Shown here piece by piece: positions 23,650 to 34,064 of a stretch of 64,000 nucleotides of DNA. The stretch lies in assembly GCA_028023455.1 (NCBI GenBank), contig JAQFVV010001071.1:1-64000 (forward strand). Direction: 5' to 3'. The notes beneath the pieces were generated by a model. That model saw nothing but the letters and a program-made list of their open reading frames with translations. It was not told where the DNA came from and made no database searches. A program made the translations under genes and the position numbers. Position 1 is the stretch's first letter, and each line of letters opens with the position of its first letter. Source of the DNA: Epiperipatus broadwayi. Lineage: Eukaryota; Onychophora; Udeonychophora; Euonychophora; Peripatidae.

Positions 23650-24650
23650 ATCAATAATTTCATTATAAATATATTAAATAACCTCAGTATTACCACATAT
23701 TCTTTTAAATTTATATAAATAAAGATACAATAAAAGATAAATAGTTGGTCCATGTCACTACCTCTCATATATATCTTTATTATATGAAAAATATTTAATT
23801 AAATAATTACATTGTGAATTACAAATATCAAATTAACTCAACTTACATCTTTGACACCCATCCACTTTAGATAAATATAATAATGACTATTATTAATCAT
23901 TTACTAAACTAGAAATTATCTCTAGCACAGATATAAACTTTAAAACTCTAATAAAGATTAATATATCTGATTTTTTAAAGTTAAACACATCAACACAAGA
24001 GTTATTCACATTTCTTTTTCCCACATGTAATATCTTTATAAATATCTTAAATACCCTCACTATTACCATGTATTCTGTTAAATTCATATAAATAAAAATA
24101 CAATAAAAGACAAATGACCTTTAAAATGCATTTTGTGCTGAACCAGCATTCATATCTAGTTTAGTAAATGATTAATAATAGTCATGACTACATTTACCGA
24201 AAGTGGATGGTGTCAAAGATGTGAGTTGAGCTAATTTGACACATGTAATTCAAAATGTAATTATTTAATATATTTTTTATATAATAAAGATATATATGAG
24301 AGTTAGTGACCCGGACCAACTGATGAGTGCTGGTTCAGCACAAAATACATCTTGGGGGTCATTTGTCTTTTATTGTATCTTTATTTATATGAATTTAAAA
24401 GAATATGTGGTAATATTGAGGTTATTTAATATATTTATAAAGATAAATCTGAATAACTCCATGTATTTGTGTGTTTAATTTTTAAAAATCAGATATATTA
24501 ATTTTCAATTGAATTTTAAAGTTTATATCTGTGCTAGAGATAATCTCTAGTTTATAAATAATTAAGAATAGTCATCATTATATTTATCTAAAGTGGAAGG
24601 TGTCAAAAATGTGGGTTGAGTTAATTTGATCCTTGTAATTCAAAATATAT
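23650..24650. repeat. Family C repeat, inverted then forward units
   Basis: 23650-24156 is the reverse complement of the unit that follows at 24157-24650. The landmark 'agtggatggtgtcaaagatg' recurs at 24203 and, as 'agtggaaggtgtcaaaaatg', at 24590, giving a period of about 387 bp. The forward unit carries a recognisable hammerhead fold (24307-24361). In one inverted unit (near 23741-23760) the core has been precisely lost between 'ggaccaact' and 'atttatcttttattg'. The array passes directly into family A at the (TA)n at about 24648. Confidence 0.7.
24307..24361 (+). ncRNA. Hammerhead ribozyme-like motif, family C, G12 lost
   Basis: The core box CTGATGA is at 24320-24326. Stem II is the perfect hairpin GTGCTG-gtt-CAGCAC. 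The next bases are AAAA where GAAA is expected, so catalytic G12 is replaced by A. Stem III is minimal and followed by C at the cleavage position (24351). Stem I pairs CCAA with TTGG, then an internal loop, then TGAC with GTCA. The fold is type I. The G12 loss predicts inactivity of this copy. A sister copy at 30364 keeps G12. Confidence 0.6.
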
Positions 24651-25473
24651 ATATATATTTTGGTCAGTGTCCGAATTTCGCCCCACTGCGGGGCCATAAG
24701 CCCGAACCGGTCTGGAGTGGTGTTCTGGATAGAGATTTTAAATATTTCTCATAACCGCACTTGTTAATTTACGAGCTTGTTAGAGCTATTGGTACGCTCT
24801 CTATGTGCATTTTTGTAATTACAAGCTCATAAAAGTAATGTCATGTTTATATGACTGCTTTTTAATTATTATAATTTACCTTTAAGGTTGGCTTGCTGAG
24901 CCTATTAGAATATGGTAGATCTGAATATACTTCAGTCCCATATAGCTATTTAAGTTAGATAGCTGGTTTAAAGCTTTTCATGTCCGAAAAATTCAGGTTT
25001 CTTCTTAAATATACGTTTGAAATAAGTGCGGTTTTGAGTTGATATTTTAGGTCTAGTGTCCGAATATTCTAGCTCTCCCTGACGGGGCCATAAGCCCGAA
25101 ACCATGGTCGGAGATAAGAGTGTTCTGGATAGAGTTTTAAATATTTCTCATAACCGCTTGTTAATTTACGAGCTGTTAGGCTATTGGTACGCCTCTATGT
25201 GCATTTTGTAATTACAAGCTCATAAAAGTAATGTCATGTTATATATGACTTGCTTTATTAATTATTATAATTTTACCTTTAAGGCTTTGGCTATGCTGAG
25301 CCTATTAGAATATGGTAGATCTGAATATACTTCAGTCCCATATAGCTATTTAAGTTAGATAGCTGGATTTAAAGCTTTTCATGTCGAAAAATTCAGAGTT
25401 TCTTCTAAATATACGTTTGAAATAAGTGCGTTTTTGAGTTGATATTTTAGGTCTAGTGTCCGAATATTCTAGC

Positions 25474-25516
25474 TCTCCACTGACGTGGGCCATAAGCCCG
25501 AAACCATGGTCTGGAG
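25474..25516 (+). ncRNA. Hammerhead ribozyme-like motif, family A unit 3
   Basis: Stem I pairs TCTCCA with TGGAGA. The core reads CTGACG followed by T where the canonical A9 stands. Stem II is GGGC-cataa-GCCC. GAA follows, then stem III as ACC-at-GGT, then C at the cleavage position. All elements of a type I hammerhead with a short stem III are in order. The U at position 9 is shared by the best-preserved units, so it is a family trait rather than a local error. Confidence 0.7.
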
Positions 25517-26275
25517 ATAAGAGTGTTCTGGATAGAGATTTTAAATATTTCTCATAACCGCACTTGTTAATTTAGAGCTTGTTAGAGCTATTGGTACGCT
25601 CTCTATGTGTTTTTGTAATTACAAGCTCATAAAAGTAATGTCATGTTATATATGCTTGCTTTATTAATTATTATAATTTTACCTTTAAGGCTTTGCTATG
25701 TGAGCCTATTAGAATATGGTAGTCTGAATATACTTCAGTCCATATAGTATTTAGTTAGATAGTGGATTTAAAGAATTTTATGTGAAAAATTCAGAGTTTT
25801 TCTTAAATATACGTTTGAAATAAGTGTGGTTTTTTGAGTTGATATTTTAGGTCTAGTGTCCGAATATTCTAGCTCTCCACTGACGTGGCATAGCCGAAAC
25901 ATGGTTGGAGATAAGAGTGTTCTGGATAGAGATTTTAAATATTTCTCATAACCACTTGTTAATTTACGAGCTTGTTAGAGCTATTGGTACGCTCTCTATG
26001 TGCATTTTTGTAATTAAAGCTCATAAAAGTAATGTCATGTTATATATGACTTGCTTTATTAATTATTATAATTTTACCTTTAAGGCTTTGGCTATGCTGA
26101 GCTATTAGAATATGGTAGATCTGAATATACTTCAGTCCCATATAGCTATTTAAGTTAGATAGCTGGATTTAAAGACATTTTCATGTCCGAAAAATTCAGA
26201 GTTTCTTTAAATATACGTTTGAAATAAGTGTGTTTTTGAGTTGATATTTTAGGTCTAGTGTCCGAATATTCTAGC

Positions 26276-26318
26276 TCTCCACTGACGTGGGCCATAAGCC
26301 CGAAACCATGGTCTGGAG
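26276..26318 (+). ncRNA. Hammerhead ribozyme-like motif, family A unit 5
   Basis: Identical in sequence and fold to the motif at 25474-25516. Degraded versions with missing bases occur at about 25073-25112 (unit 2) and 25874-25911 (unit 4), and a diverged one at 24680-24718 (unit 1). Confidence 0.7.
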
Positions 26319-26539
26319 ATAAGAGTGTTCTGGATAGAGATTTTAAATATTTCTCATAACCGCACTTGTTAATTTACGAGCTTGTTAGAGCTATTGGTAC
26401 GCTCTCTATGTGCATTTTTGTAATTACAAGCTCATAAAAGTAATGTCATGTTATATATGACTTGCTTTATTAATTATATATATATATGTGTGTGTGTCAT
26501 ATTATTACTATTTGCAGGCATGTAGTGAAAAAGCTAAAT

Positions 26540-26579
26540 GCTGACATTTCAGTACAATATCAAGTACCTTCCTCAGAGC
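26540..26579 (-). ncRNA. Hammerhead ribozyme-like motif of the Penelope-like element
   Basis: On the minus strand, at the extreme end of the GIY-YIG frame and running downstream of it, the order is GCT, CTGAGGA (CUGANGA box), stem II AGGTAC-ttgatatt-GTACT with one bulged G, GAA, stem III ATGT (a single A-U pair with a two-base loop), C, then AGC. Stem I is GCT with AGC. This minimal stem III form is the published hallmark of PLE hammerheads, and the location just after the endonuclease domain fits. The core positions CTGANGA and GAAA are all canonical. Confidence 0.72.
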
Positions 26580-27944
26580 GTCCTCTTTCTCAAATCATAA
26601 GAATGCATGTGAGATTTAAAATCGTTTTTATCGTTTTCTTTCTCCTCATATTTGAATTCTATTGGTTGAGAAGTTTTAAAATTTATTTTCTCTTCCAATA
26701 GCTTCTTCCAAATGTTGTTAATTTTCTTTAATTCACACCTTTCATTTATGCTCTTGGGCCTTTTAAAAATCTCTATAGCTTTTCTTAGCAATCTCTGGTC
26801 ATATTGTTCAATTTTTGCTAAAATATTTGTTTTTTCAAAATTGATATCATGATTTGTTAATTTTATATGAGAATAAATAGCTGATGAATTGGATTTTTCT
26901 CTCACTGCCAGAATGTGTTCTTCCTTTCTAATATTTATTCTACGATTAGTCTGTCCTATATATGTATGTGGACAGACCCTACATGAAATTTCATATACCC
27001 CATGACACTCCAAAGCAATTTTATCTTTAGGAAGTGGAAATATTTCACTAATTTTTTTATAAGTAGTGTAAATTATGTGAATATTATTATTCTTTAAAAT
27101 GTTACCAATTCCATCAGTTACTTTTTTTATATATGGCAAAATTGTCTTAATTTTTGATGTATCAAAATCTTTTTTCTTTTGATATGTATAAGCCCTATCA
27201 ATAATGTTGTAATTACAACCATTATGAAGAAGCATTTTATTAGTAGCAAAAAGATCCGGTGAAAATGGCTATCATCAGAAAGTCTCTTTGTTCTATCCAA
27301 TAATGTCTTTGCCACTGAAAATAGTTGTGCAGGATGGTGATGAGAGGAAAAATGCAGATATCTCCCAGTGTGTGTTGGTTTTTATTTATCCATGGGATAA
27401 AGAACCATCTTCCCTTTTTTCAATCAAAACATCTAAAAAAGGTAATTGATTATTATTTTCTATTTCCATGGTAAATTTAATATTGTTGTGAAAAGAGTTT
27501 AAAAAATTAAAAAAGTCATCAAGAGCATGCTTACCATGAGGCCAAATAACAAAGGTATCATCAACATACCTCAGCCATATAGATGGTTTTTTAACTGCTA
27601 AAGTCAAAATTTTATTTTCCAAATCCTCCATAAAAATAGAAGCTAATGCTGGAGAAATTGGTGAACCATAGCTAGACCTGATGTTTGTTTATACATCTGC
27701 CCATCGAAAACAAAAAATTGTATTTGATAAGCTTTGTTCAATCAAAACCACAGCAAAATTAGGCAACTGAATATTTTTTAAAACTTGAATCGCTTCATTT
27801 ACAGGTACACTAGTAAAAAGTGAAACAATGTCAAAACTTACCAAAATATCATTCTTAGTCAATTTAATATCCCGGATAAGCTCAAGAAAATGATTAGCAT
27901 CTTTAACATATGATGACATCGTTGGTAAAAACCAGTCAACACTT
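26573..27944 (-). pseudogene. Penelope-like element, RT plus GIY-YIG pseudogene
   Basis: Reverse transcriptase motif A is visible as VSFDIVSLFTSVP (near 27800-27840), followed by QTSGLAM, GSPISPALASIFME and the catalytic RYVDD motif C (near 27560). The GIY-YIG endonuclease follows as GVY, then TYIGQTNRRINIR, and the conserved glutamate segment AIEIFKRP, ending near 26573. The sequence leaves and re-enters its main frame twice (about 27740 to 27668, and about 27385 to 27255), so it cannot encode an intact protein. The N-terminal third is missing: the element stops at 27944, where a foldback repeat begins. In PLEs, RT and GIY-YIG drive target-primed integration. This copy is dead, but it shows that an autonomous partner family has existed here. 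Confidence 0.93.
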
Positions 27945-28312
27945 AGTCAATCCTAATATCAATAACAATCAACAATTTCCAAACTGTTGTCAAGGCAAAA
28001 AATGTTGATTGTTATTGATATTGGAATAATTGAAAAGTTGATTGGTTTTTAATGATTACTTATAAATCCATTTAGCTTTGAGCATTATTACACTTATTAT
28101 TTAAGTGATACTTTGGTGCAATTTGAAATTTATAACTGCAGTTTGTAATGTTATAATTGACTATTTATTAATCTGCATTCAGAATAAGTGTTACTTACCT
28201 GCTTAAGGATGATTATTTAAACGACTTTGTAGCAATAATTTCAATCTCTATATTAGGCCTCCTTGACAACAGTTTGGAAATTGTTGATTGTTATTGATAT
28301 TGGGATTGACTA
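27944..28312. repeat. Foldback element with 52-bp inverted termini
   Basis: Left arm 27944-27995 and right arm 28261-28312 differ at one position. They begin TAGTCAATCC and end CTTGACAACAGTTTGG on opposite strands. A further inverted piece at 28001-28050 pairs with the left arm. It sits exactly at the truncation point of the PLE frame. No transposase is present, and it is probably a MITE. Confidence 0.8.
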
Positions 28313-28880
28313 TTGATAATTTATTACATATTAATAATGCAATATTATTACTACTTTTATATGCTAATTGTGAGCATAGTTTTTTTTTCATAGAGGGTTG
28401 AATAGGTAACATTAATAATCAAAAAATATTTGCATACACTATAAAGGAATTGCCATTAATTTAAACTCCTTTATTGCCCGAATATAGTTTTAATTTATTG
28501 TTTTATTTACAGTTATACCTTTTTTGTTGATAATAAATATAAGAATATTTTATATTCTAAGCATTATATTGTTATTAATAAATTATACAGTTTACAAAAT
28601 TTCATTATATATAGACACAACATAGACATTAAAACTAATGTTTCTTAAATTTTCAACAAAGTTTGAGTTTATAATGAGCAGGAAAAATTCGTAAGTCCAA
28701 AAAAGTCTTGAAGCCATAGATTGGGGATTAATAATAAATAGTTTACTTGTAACATTAAAATAACTGAGCACATGAGTGGATTTTTTTTAAAAACCATCTT
28801 AAATATAAAATTAGTTTTTAGATGTTATATAAATTATTAGAAGTTACATAATTGCATAATGAAATAGGAATTTTTTCTAC

Positions 28881-29119
28881 AGTACAGGCATTTTCGTACC
28901 TGCACTTCTATATGTAATATATAGGATTTGAACTCAGACTTTCACATGACTCTCAACCATCCATGCTATCTCATACTGCTGATACATACTGCTGATACAC
29001 TTGATCACACACATGTCAATTATTTGTCTGTTCAACATGTGTATAAACAAGTGTATCAGCAGTATGAGATAGCATGGATGGTTGAGGGTCATGTGAAAGT
29101 CTGATTTCAAACCCCCTAT
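28881..29119. repeat. Head-to-head pair of S1 SINEs
   Basis: The left S1 copy is on the minus strand and the right copy on the plus strand. The arms 28926-29003 and 29048-29111 are near-perfect inverted repeats. The left arm has a 13-bp internal duplication (atactgctgatac). A CACATGT core lies between them. The single S1 copy at 2303 shows the monomer. Confidence 0.75.
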
Positions 29120-30059
29120 AATTGTATAATGTAATTGACTAAGACATTTACTTACTGTTTAAAATTATAAGTATATAATATGATTAAAAATTAATTATAT
29201 TATCTTATTTAATAATTATTTATACCTGCATTAGTTGTTTTAGGCACGATCACAATAAAGACTTTCAATGTATTTCTAACAATTATCTTTTTCCACGGTG
29301 AAATCTTTTTCTATTTTACATATAATAATTTGTGATAATTAAAGTATTAATATATGATTGTACAACATATTATTGTATTGTCTCAGTTATTACTAAAAGA
29401 TAAACAACTGCATAAAAAGGCAACATTGAATAGATCTCATATCAATCTAATAAATGGAAAGAGATATACAGAAATATATTTATGTTAAAACAGACTTTTT
29501 AAAAGATAGAGTTTAAATAAGTTAAAGAATATTTTATTTCCAGATTATATTCATTGAGGGGAAAAATGTAATGCACAATTGTAGAATTTGGAAGTTTAAG
29601 GTAAAAAAGTACTCTTTTATTTCTAATAAGCATTATCATTAAAAACTTTATTCGTAATTTTTTTTCTCTTATAAATAACTTCATTAATACAAGCAGAAGT
29701 CAGATAATTGTTACATAAATAATAATAATTTTTTAATTACATACAGAAAGGATGATCTTTAAGAAGACCTGGAAAACTAAAGTTTTTAGATATTAAGATA
29801 TAAAAACTATAGCTATATATACTGGTTATGTTCATTAATGCTTAAAGTTTGTAAAACTGTGCAGAATATCTAAATATTAAGTATAACTTCTTACCTTCCA
29901 TACATATTCTCGACCCAAGTGAATAAAGACATATGAAAAAATTTAAGTGACTAGTAGATACATTTCATAGCACTTTTTAATTGTCCAACACACAATCTCT
30001 TAAATAAGCTTTCATTATTTGTTTAGTATTTATTAAATATCAAATTATTACAATTTGAT

Positions 30060-31080
30060 CTACAAATGTCAAATTTTATTCAATAGCATTTTTGACACCA
30101 TTCACTTTATATAAAAGCATTACTAATTATTACTAATCATGCAGTAAACTAGAGATTATCATTTTATTCTTAGTCCAGATACAAGAACTTTAAAAACATT
30201 TAAAGATTAATTAGCTTGTTTACTTATCTATTAAAAAAATTACATGGCATCATCAATCCTACTTCGATCTTTCTTTTTCCATGTGTTTAATTTTTCTATA
30301 TATACTTAAAAATTCCATTCCACTACACATTTTTGTAATGTATGAGATTATGGCATAAGTTAACTGAAGAATGCTGTTTTAACAAGAAGTACATCTTTGA
30401 AGTTATTGAATTTTTTAAGGTGTTTTATTCTTACATTACAACAATATGTAATGGAATAAAAGTTTAAATTTATCTAAAAATATATTACTTAAAGAAAAAC
30501 AGAGACCTTGGATTAATGTTTTATCACTTTATGTTTAATTAAAAAACACCTATAACCATCTTTGGTTTAAAGTTCTATCTGGATTAAAATGTTATGATAA
30601 TTTTTAGTCTATTAAATTATTAATAATAGCTATTAATGTTTTTATCTAAAGTGGATAGTATTAAAGGTATGAGTGCAGTAACATTTGTAAATCAAATAGA
30701 TGTTGATAATAAAAAATAATGAACAAATTATAAAGATGTGCATAAAAAATTGTATCCGTGTCCAATTGAAGAGTGTTAGTTCATCACAAAATATACCATG
30801 GGGATGATTTACCTCTATCAGATGCCAGAATGTGTAATGGAATAAAAGTTTTAAGTATATCTATAATATATTATATATAGGAAAAGAGAGATGAAATTAT
30901 ATAAATGATATCATCTGTTTATTGTTATTTACATATCTGAATTAAAAATTTATATCTGAATAAGAAACGACATGATTAGCAATAATCATTTAATGTATTT
31001 ATTTAAAATGGATCTATTCAAATATAAGAATGCAGAATTTTTGACATTTGTAGATCAAAGGTATTCCATTCATGTTAACA
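30060..31080. repeat. Family C repeat, second locus, decayed
   Basis: 30060-30340 is reverse-oriented relative to the forward part at 30345-31080, the same inverted-then-forward order as at 23.65-24.65 kb. Two decayed hammerhead regions are about 400 bp apart (30364 and 30767), implying a tandem past. Confidence 0.55.
30358..30405 (+). ncRNA. Degenerate hammerhead-like motif, family C, G12 kept
   Basis: CTGAAGA (30364-30370) fits the CUGANGA box. It is followed by ATGCTG...AACA as a decayed stem II, then GAAG at 30386-30389, then TACATC. It aligns base for base with the 24307-24361 motif but keeps G12, while its stem II is broken. Confidence 0.45.
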
Positions 31081-32535
31081 CATCCACCTGCTACACCTAT
31101 TTTGGTTTGAATTCTTTCTGATGTTTTTTAAATAGTCAAATTTTAACCAATCTAATTGAACATTCAATATTTCGCAGTAATTGGGCATCTAGCTTTTTTG
31201 GCTATAAAGTGAAATAAAGATAGAAAACTATTCAAATCCTCACCACTAGTGAGCATTACCTTCTTTTTACAGTTATCTTAGCCATGCAGTGGTGTATTTA
31301 AAAGCTTCATCTATCTTTATCTAAATATTATTTTTGATTTTGTAGCAATATAGACAATAGTCTGTGGCAAACAAATGATAAAATTTATAATGCATTTTTA
31401 TCGTATAATTTCTTAAAAAAACATTGAAAAAGTTATTCTTTTCACCATCAAGTTTTTATTTATAAAATTGGGTATTAATCATTTAAATTTTTCATTATAA
31501 ATTATTTTATATTATAAAATTGATAAGCTATTACTTGTATTGGGCATAATTAATAATTGATTTAAACTTTAAGAGTTAGTAAATCAATTTAATAGGTATA
31601 TGTGCCCACAGGGAAATCTTCAAGTTAAGTAAAATCAACTTTAATGTTTTAAATTCGATAGCACTTAGCAACATCTAAACTTTATTAAATTTTTATTTAT
31701 TAACTATTTAATTTATTATCTTTTCATAGATCAACTGTCTGAAGAATGTTTATGCACTTTATATATTGGAAAAAAATACTTAAATAAATAAAAATAATGG
31801 TATTGTTAGTTGCATAGTAGATAATATGATCATTTGAATACCCAAATAACATTTTGAGCACAATATTCCTATTTAAATGATCAACTGAAATTTATTTTAT
31901 TCAGCTGAGAATTGATTTAGGAACTTAATTCGAGTTCACTTTTCTATTACTGTACTAAGTTGCAGCGGGATTAAATATTAACAATATCTGCTTTTACTCA
32001 CATAAAATTGTTATATTCTGACAATTTTAAATAAAAACGAAATTTTACATTTTATAATCATCAATAATTGATGTTTCTAATAGAAAATAAACTGCCATAT
32101 TGCCACATTCAATTATAAGAAGATAATCGAGAAGGGCGTTTTATTTCTGCCACTTTCTACTCTAATCGAATGACGATTGAAAATATTCTACCCATGCTTT
32201 CCTTAAGATGTTACATGAATGTTGATAATATCCTTCATCATTATCTTTCATTATTAGTAAAAACAATTGCATTATCAATGATAGCACTACTATTACTAAT
32301 ATAAGCTAAGTAATAATTATAGCTCTAAGGCTTGTTGAACTTAGGAGATTATGGTTGGCTACTATTAAAATATTTTTCATAATCGTTACAAATAATATTT
32401 AATTATTGCAGCTCAAATATCGGCTGACATTTACATTTGTTTAATTCTTTGTTATTACTTTATGTCTAAATAAAATTGTTAACTTCTAATTGAAAGATAC
32501 GATTAAAACAACAACAAAAAAACTTCTTTAGTCAA
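31081..32535. other. AT-rich intergenic DNA, nothing recognised
   Basis: No domain, RNA gene or long repeat is visible on either strand. Confidence 0.5.
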
Positions 32536-32611
32536 GCGTTGATGACTAGAGATTAGCATAGCTGCCTTCCAAGCAACTGACCCGGATTCGCTTCCCGATC
32601 CCGGTCAACAC
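32536..32611 (+). pseudogene. tRNA-Gly(TCC)-like sequence, SINE head
   Basis: It begins GCGTTGATGAC and continues ATTAGCATAGCTGCCTTCC, AAGCAACTGACCCGGATTCG. This tracks a tRNA-Gly with anticodon TCC closely, including D-arm, anticodon arm and T-arm. The T-stem is disrupted by extra bases (CTTCCCGATCCCGG), and the acceptor stem does not close. The tail that follows, TTTGACATATAAGAAAAA, matches the SINE tail at 6138. It is best read as a SINE head rather than a working tRNA gene. Confidence 0.75.
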
Positions 32612-33132
32612 TTTGACATATAAGAAAAACCTTCTTTATCACAATAACCGTACTCTTCCCTTTACATTAAAAAAAATAGAAGTCAAATGTGGAATGAATG
32701 AAAAATTCAAAATTTCAAAGAATAAGATTTTTTAAAATACTTTGCTAGCATGTTTTCCCCAAAAGACATAGCATTGTTTAATTAACAAAGATTTAATTTT
32801 AATTATTATATACAACTTTTTATTTTGTATTTTATTCATTTTTTGTTGTTTCTGTATTATTTAATGTTTTATTTTATTTATATTCAGAGAAATTTTATTT
32901 GTATATAATTAAAACTTTATGACTTTTTGTACTTAGGCCATTCTGAGATATTTTTTATAATGAAATTTTTTACATAAAAATTCAGTGAAGATTAAAAAAA
33001 TTATGATAAAAGAATGCTATATAACAATAATAATAAAATATTAACTGAAAGATTTATGAATAATTTAATTTTAAAGGTATGGACAAAACCAGAAGAGAAA
33101 ATATGAAATTATGACAATAAGTAAATTTAACA

Positions 33133-33235
33133 TCATCATCATCATTATTCACTTGTGAGTATGACTATTCCAACTCCAAGGAGGGAAAAAAGGCAGAATA
33201 ATAATAACACTAATAATAATATGTTAGAGATGAGT
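33133..33235 (+). repeat. SINE-like fragment with AAT-rich tail
   Basis: 'gactattccaactccaagg' followed by a run of AAT repeats resembles the segment at about 44120-44240 (gccatttcaactccaag, then AAT repeats). The shared tail type suggests a second SINE family. No tRNA head was resolved. Confidence 0.4.
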
Positions 33236-33970
33236 TTTATGATCCATAAATCATAAATATACCTACATATAAAATAAGATAGTCTTTATTTTTAATAATT
33301 AATTTGATGTTTTGCATTGGTTTCTTTTAATATCCTCTGCAGAAATTTTTTTTACATGAAAGAACTCTGCATAATTACCTGTTTCAGAATATCTTTGAGA
33401 TAATTTGTGAAATATTTTTTTTCAAAGAAATCTAAGAAATATATGATTTTTCAATAGTAGATTCTATTTGCATCATAATCAGAAAGCAGAAAAACATATT
33501 CTTTTATTCTAAGATCTTGATCTTATATATATATTCTTAGAAATGTTTTAAATGCCTTACGTTTGTCAATAACTAATCCATATCTTGCTTCTATGCAATA
33601 AATCAGTTAAAATAACAGCGCTATATACAACTAATTTAATTGCAATAGTTACAAGATTATGACAAAATATTTCTTTTAACTGTTAAGAATAACAATAGTA
33701 CATTAGAATTTGTGCTGCACCGCAAGGTCTGTTTACATTCTACTTAAAAAGCTCTCAAAATATTATAATTGTCTTCTATTTGCATTTCTGCTTTTAAATC
33801 TCTATGCTAAATATGAAGCTCCACATTCAATTTATTATTCTGATAAGCAGAACACACCACTTGCTTTTTTAAATAAATTATTCACGATAGAATCATTATC
33901 AGATAATCATTCATGAATCTTGTTTTTGATTACGTAAGTAATATTTACTAAGGCAATAAACCTAAAGCAT

Positions 33971-34064
33971 GTGCTATTTGAAAATGCGAAGGTAGGGACC
34001 TCTACAGGTCTTAACCACAAGCTAGACCTGTAGAGGTCCCTACCTTCGCAATTTCAAAGTGCAC
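33971..34064. repeat. Tight palindrome of family D
   Basis: The 41-bp arms 33971-34011 and 34024-34064 are near-perfect inverted repeats with a 12-bp spacer. The arm sequence (ggtagggacctctacaggtc) is that of the repeat at 6.3-7.07 kb. Confidence 0.85.

Larger units (their letters stand above)
24659..26474 (+). repeat. Family A tandem array, ~400-bp hammerhead-bearing monomers
   Basis: Four full units and one partial unit start at the landmark GTGTCCGAA (24667, 25056, 25456, 25856, 26258), giving spacings of 389, 400, 400 and 402 bp. Each unit carries a hammerhead-like fold about 20 bases after the landmark. (TA)n borders both sides (24645-24658 and 26474-26487). Units differ mainly by scattered single-base losses, most heavily at 25060-25260 and 25600-25920. 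Non-coding; size and tandem form match metazoan retrozymes. The unit shares CCCATATAGCTAT and AAAAATTCA landmarks with family B. Confidence 0.85.

Noticed and set aside
32536-32611. A functional tRNA-Gly gene
   Set aside because: The T-stem has extra bases, the acceptor stem does not close, and a SINE tail follows.
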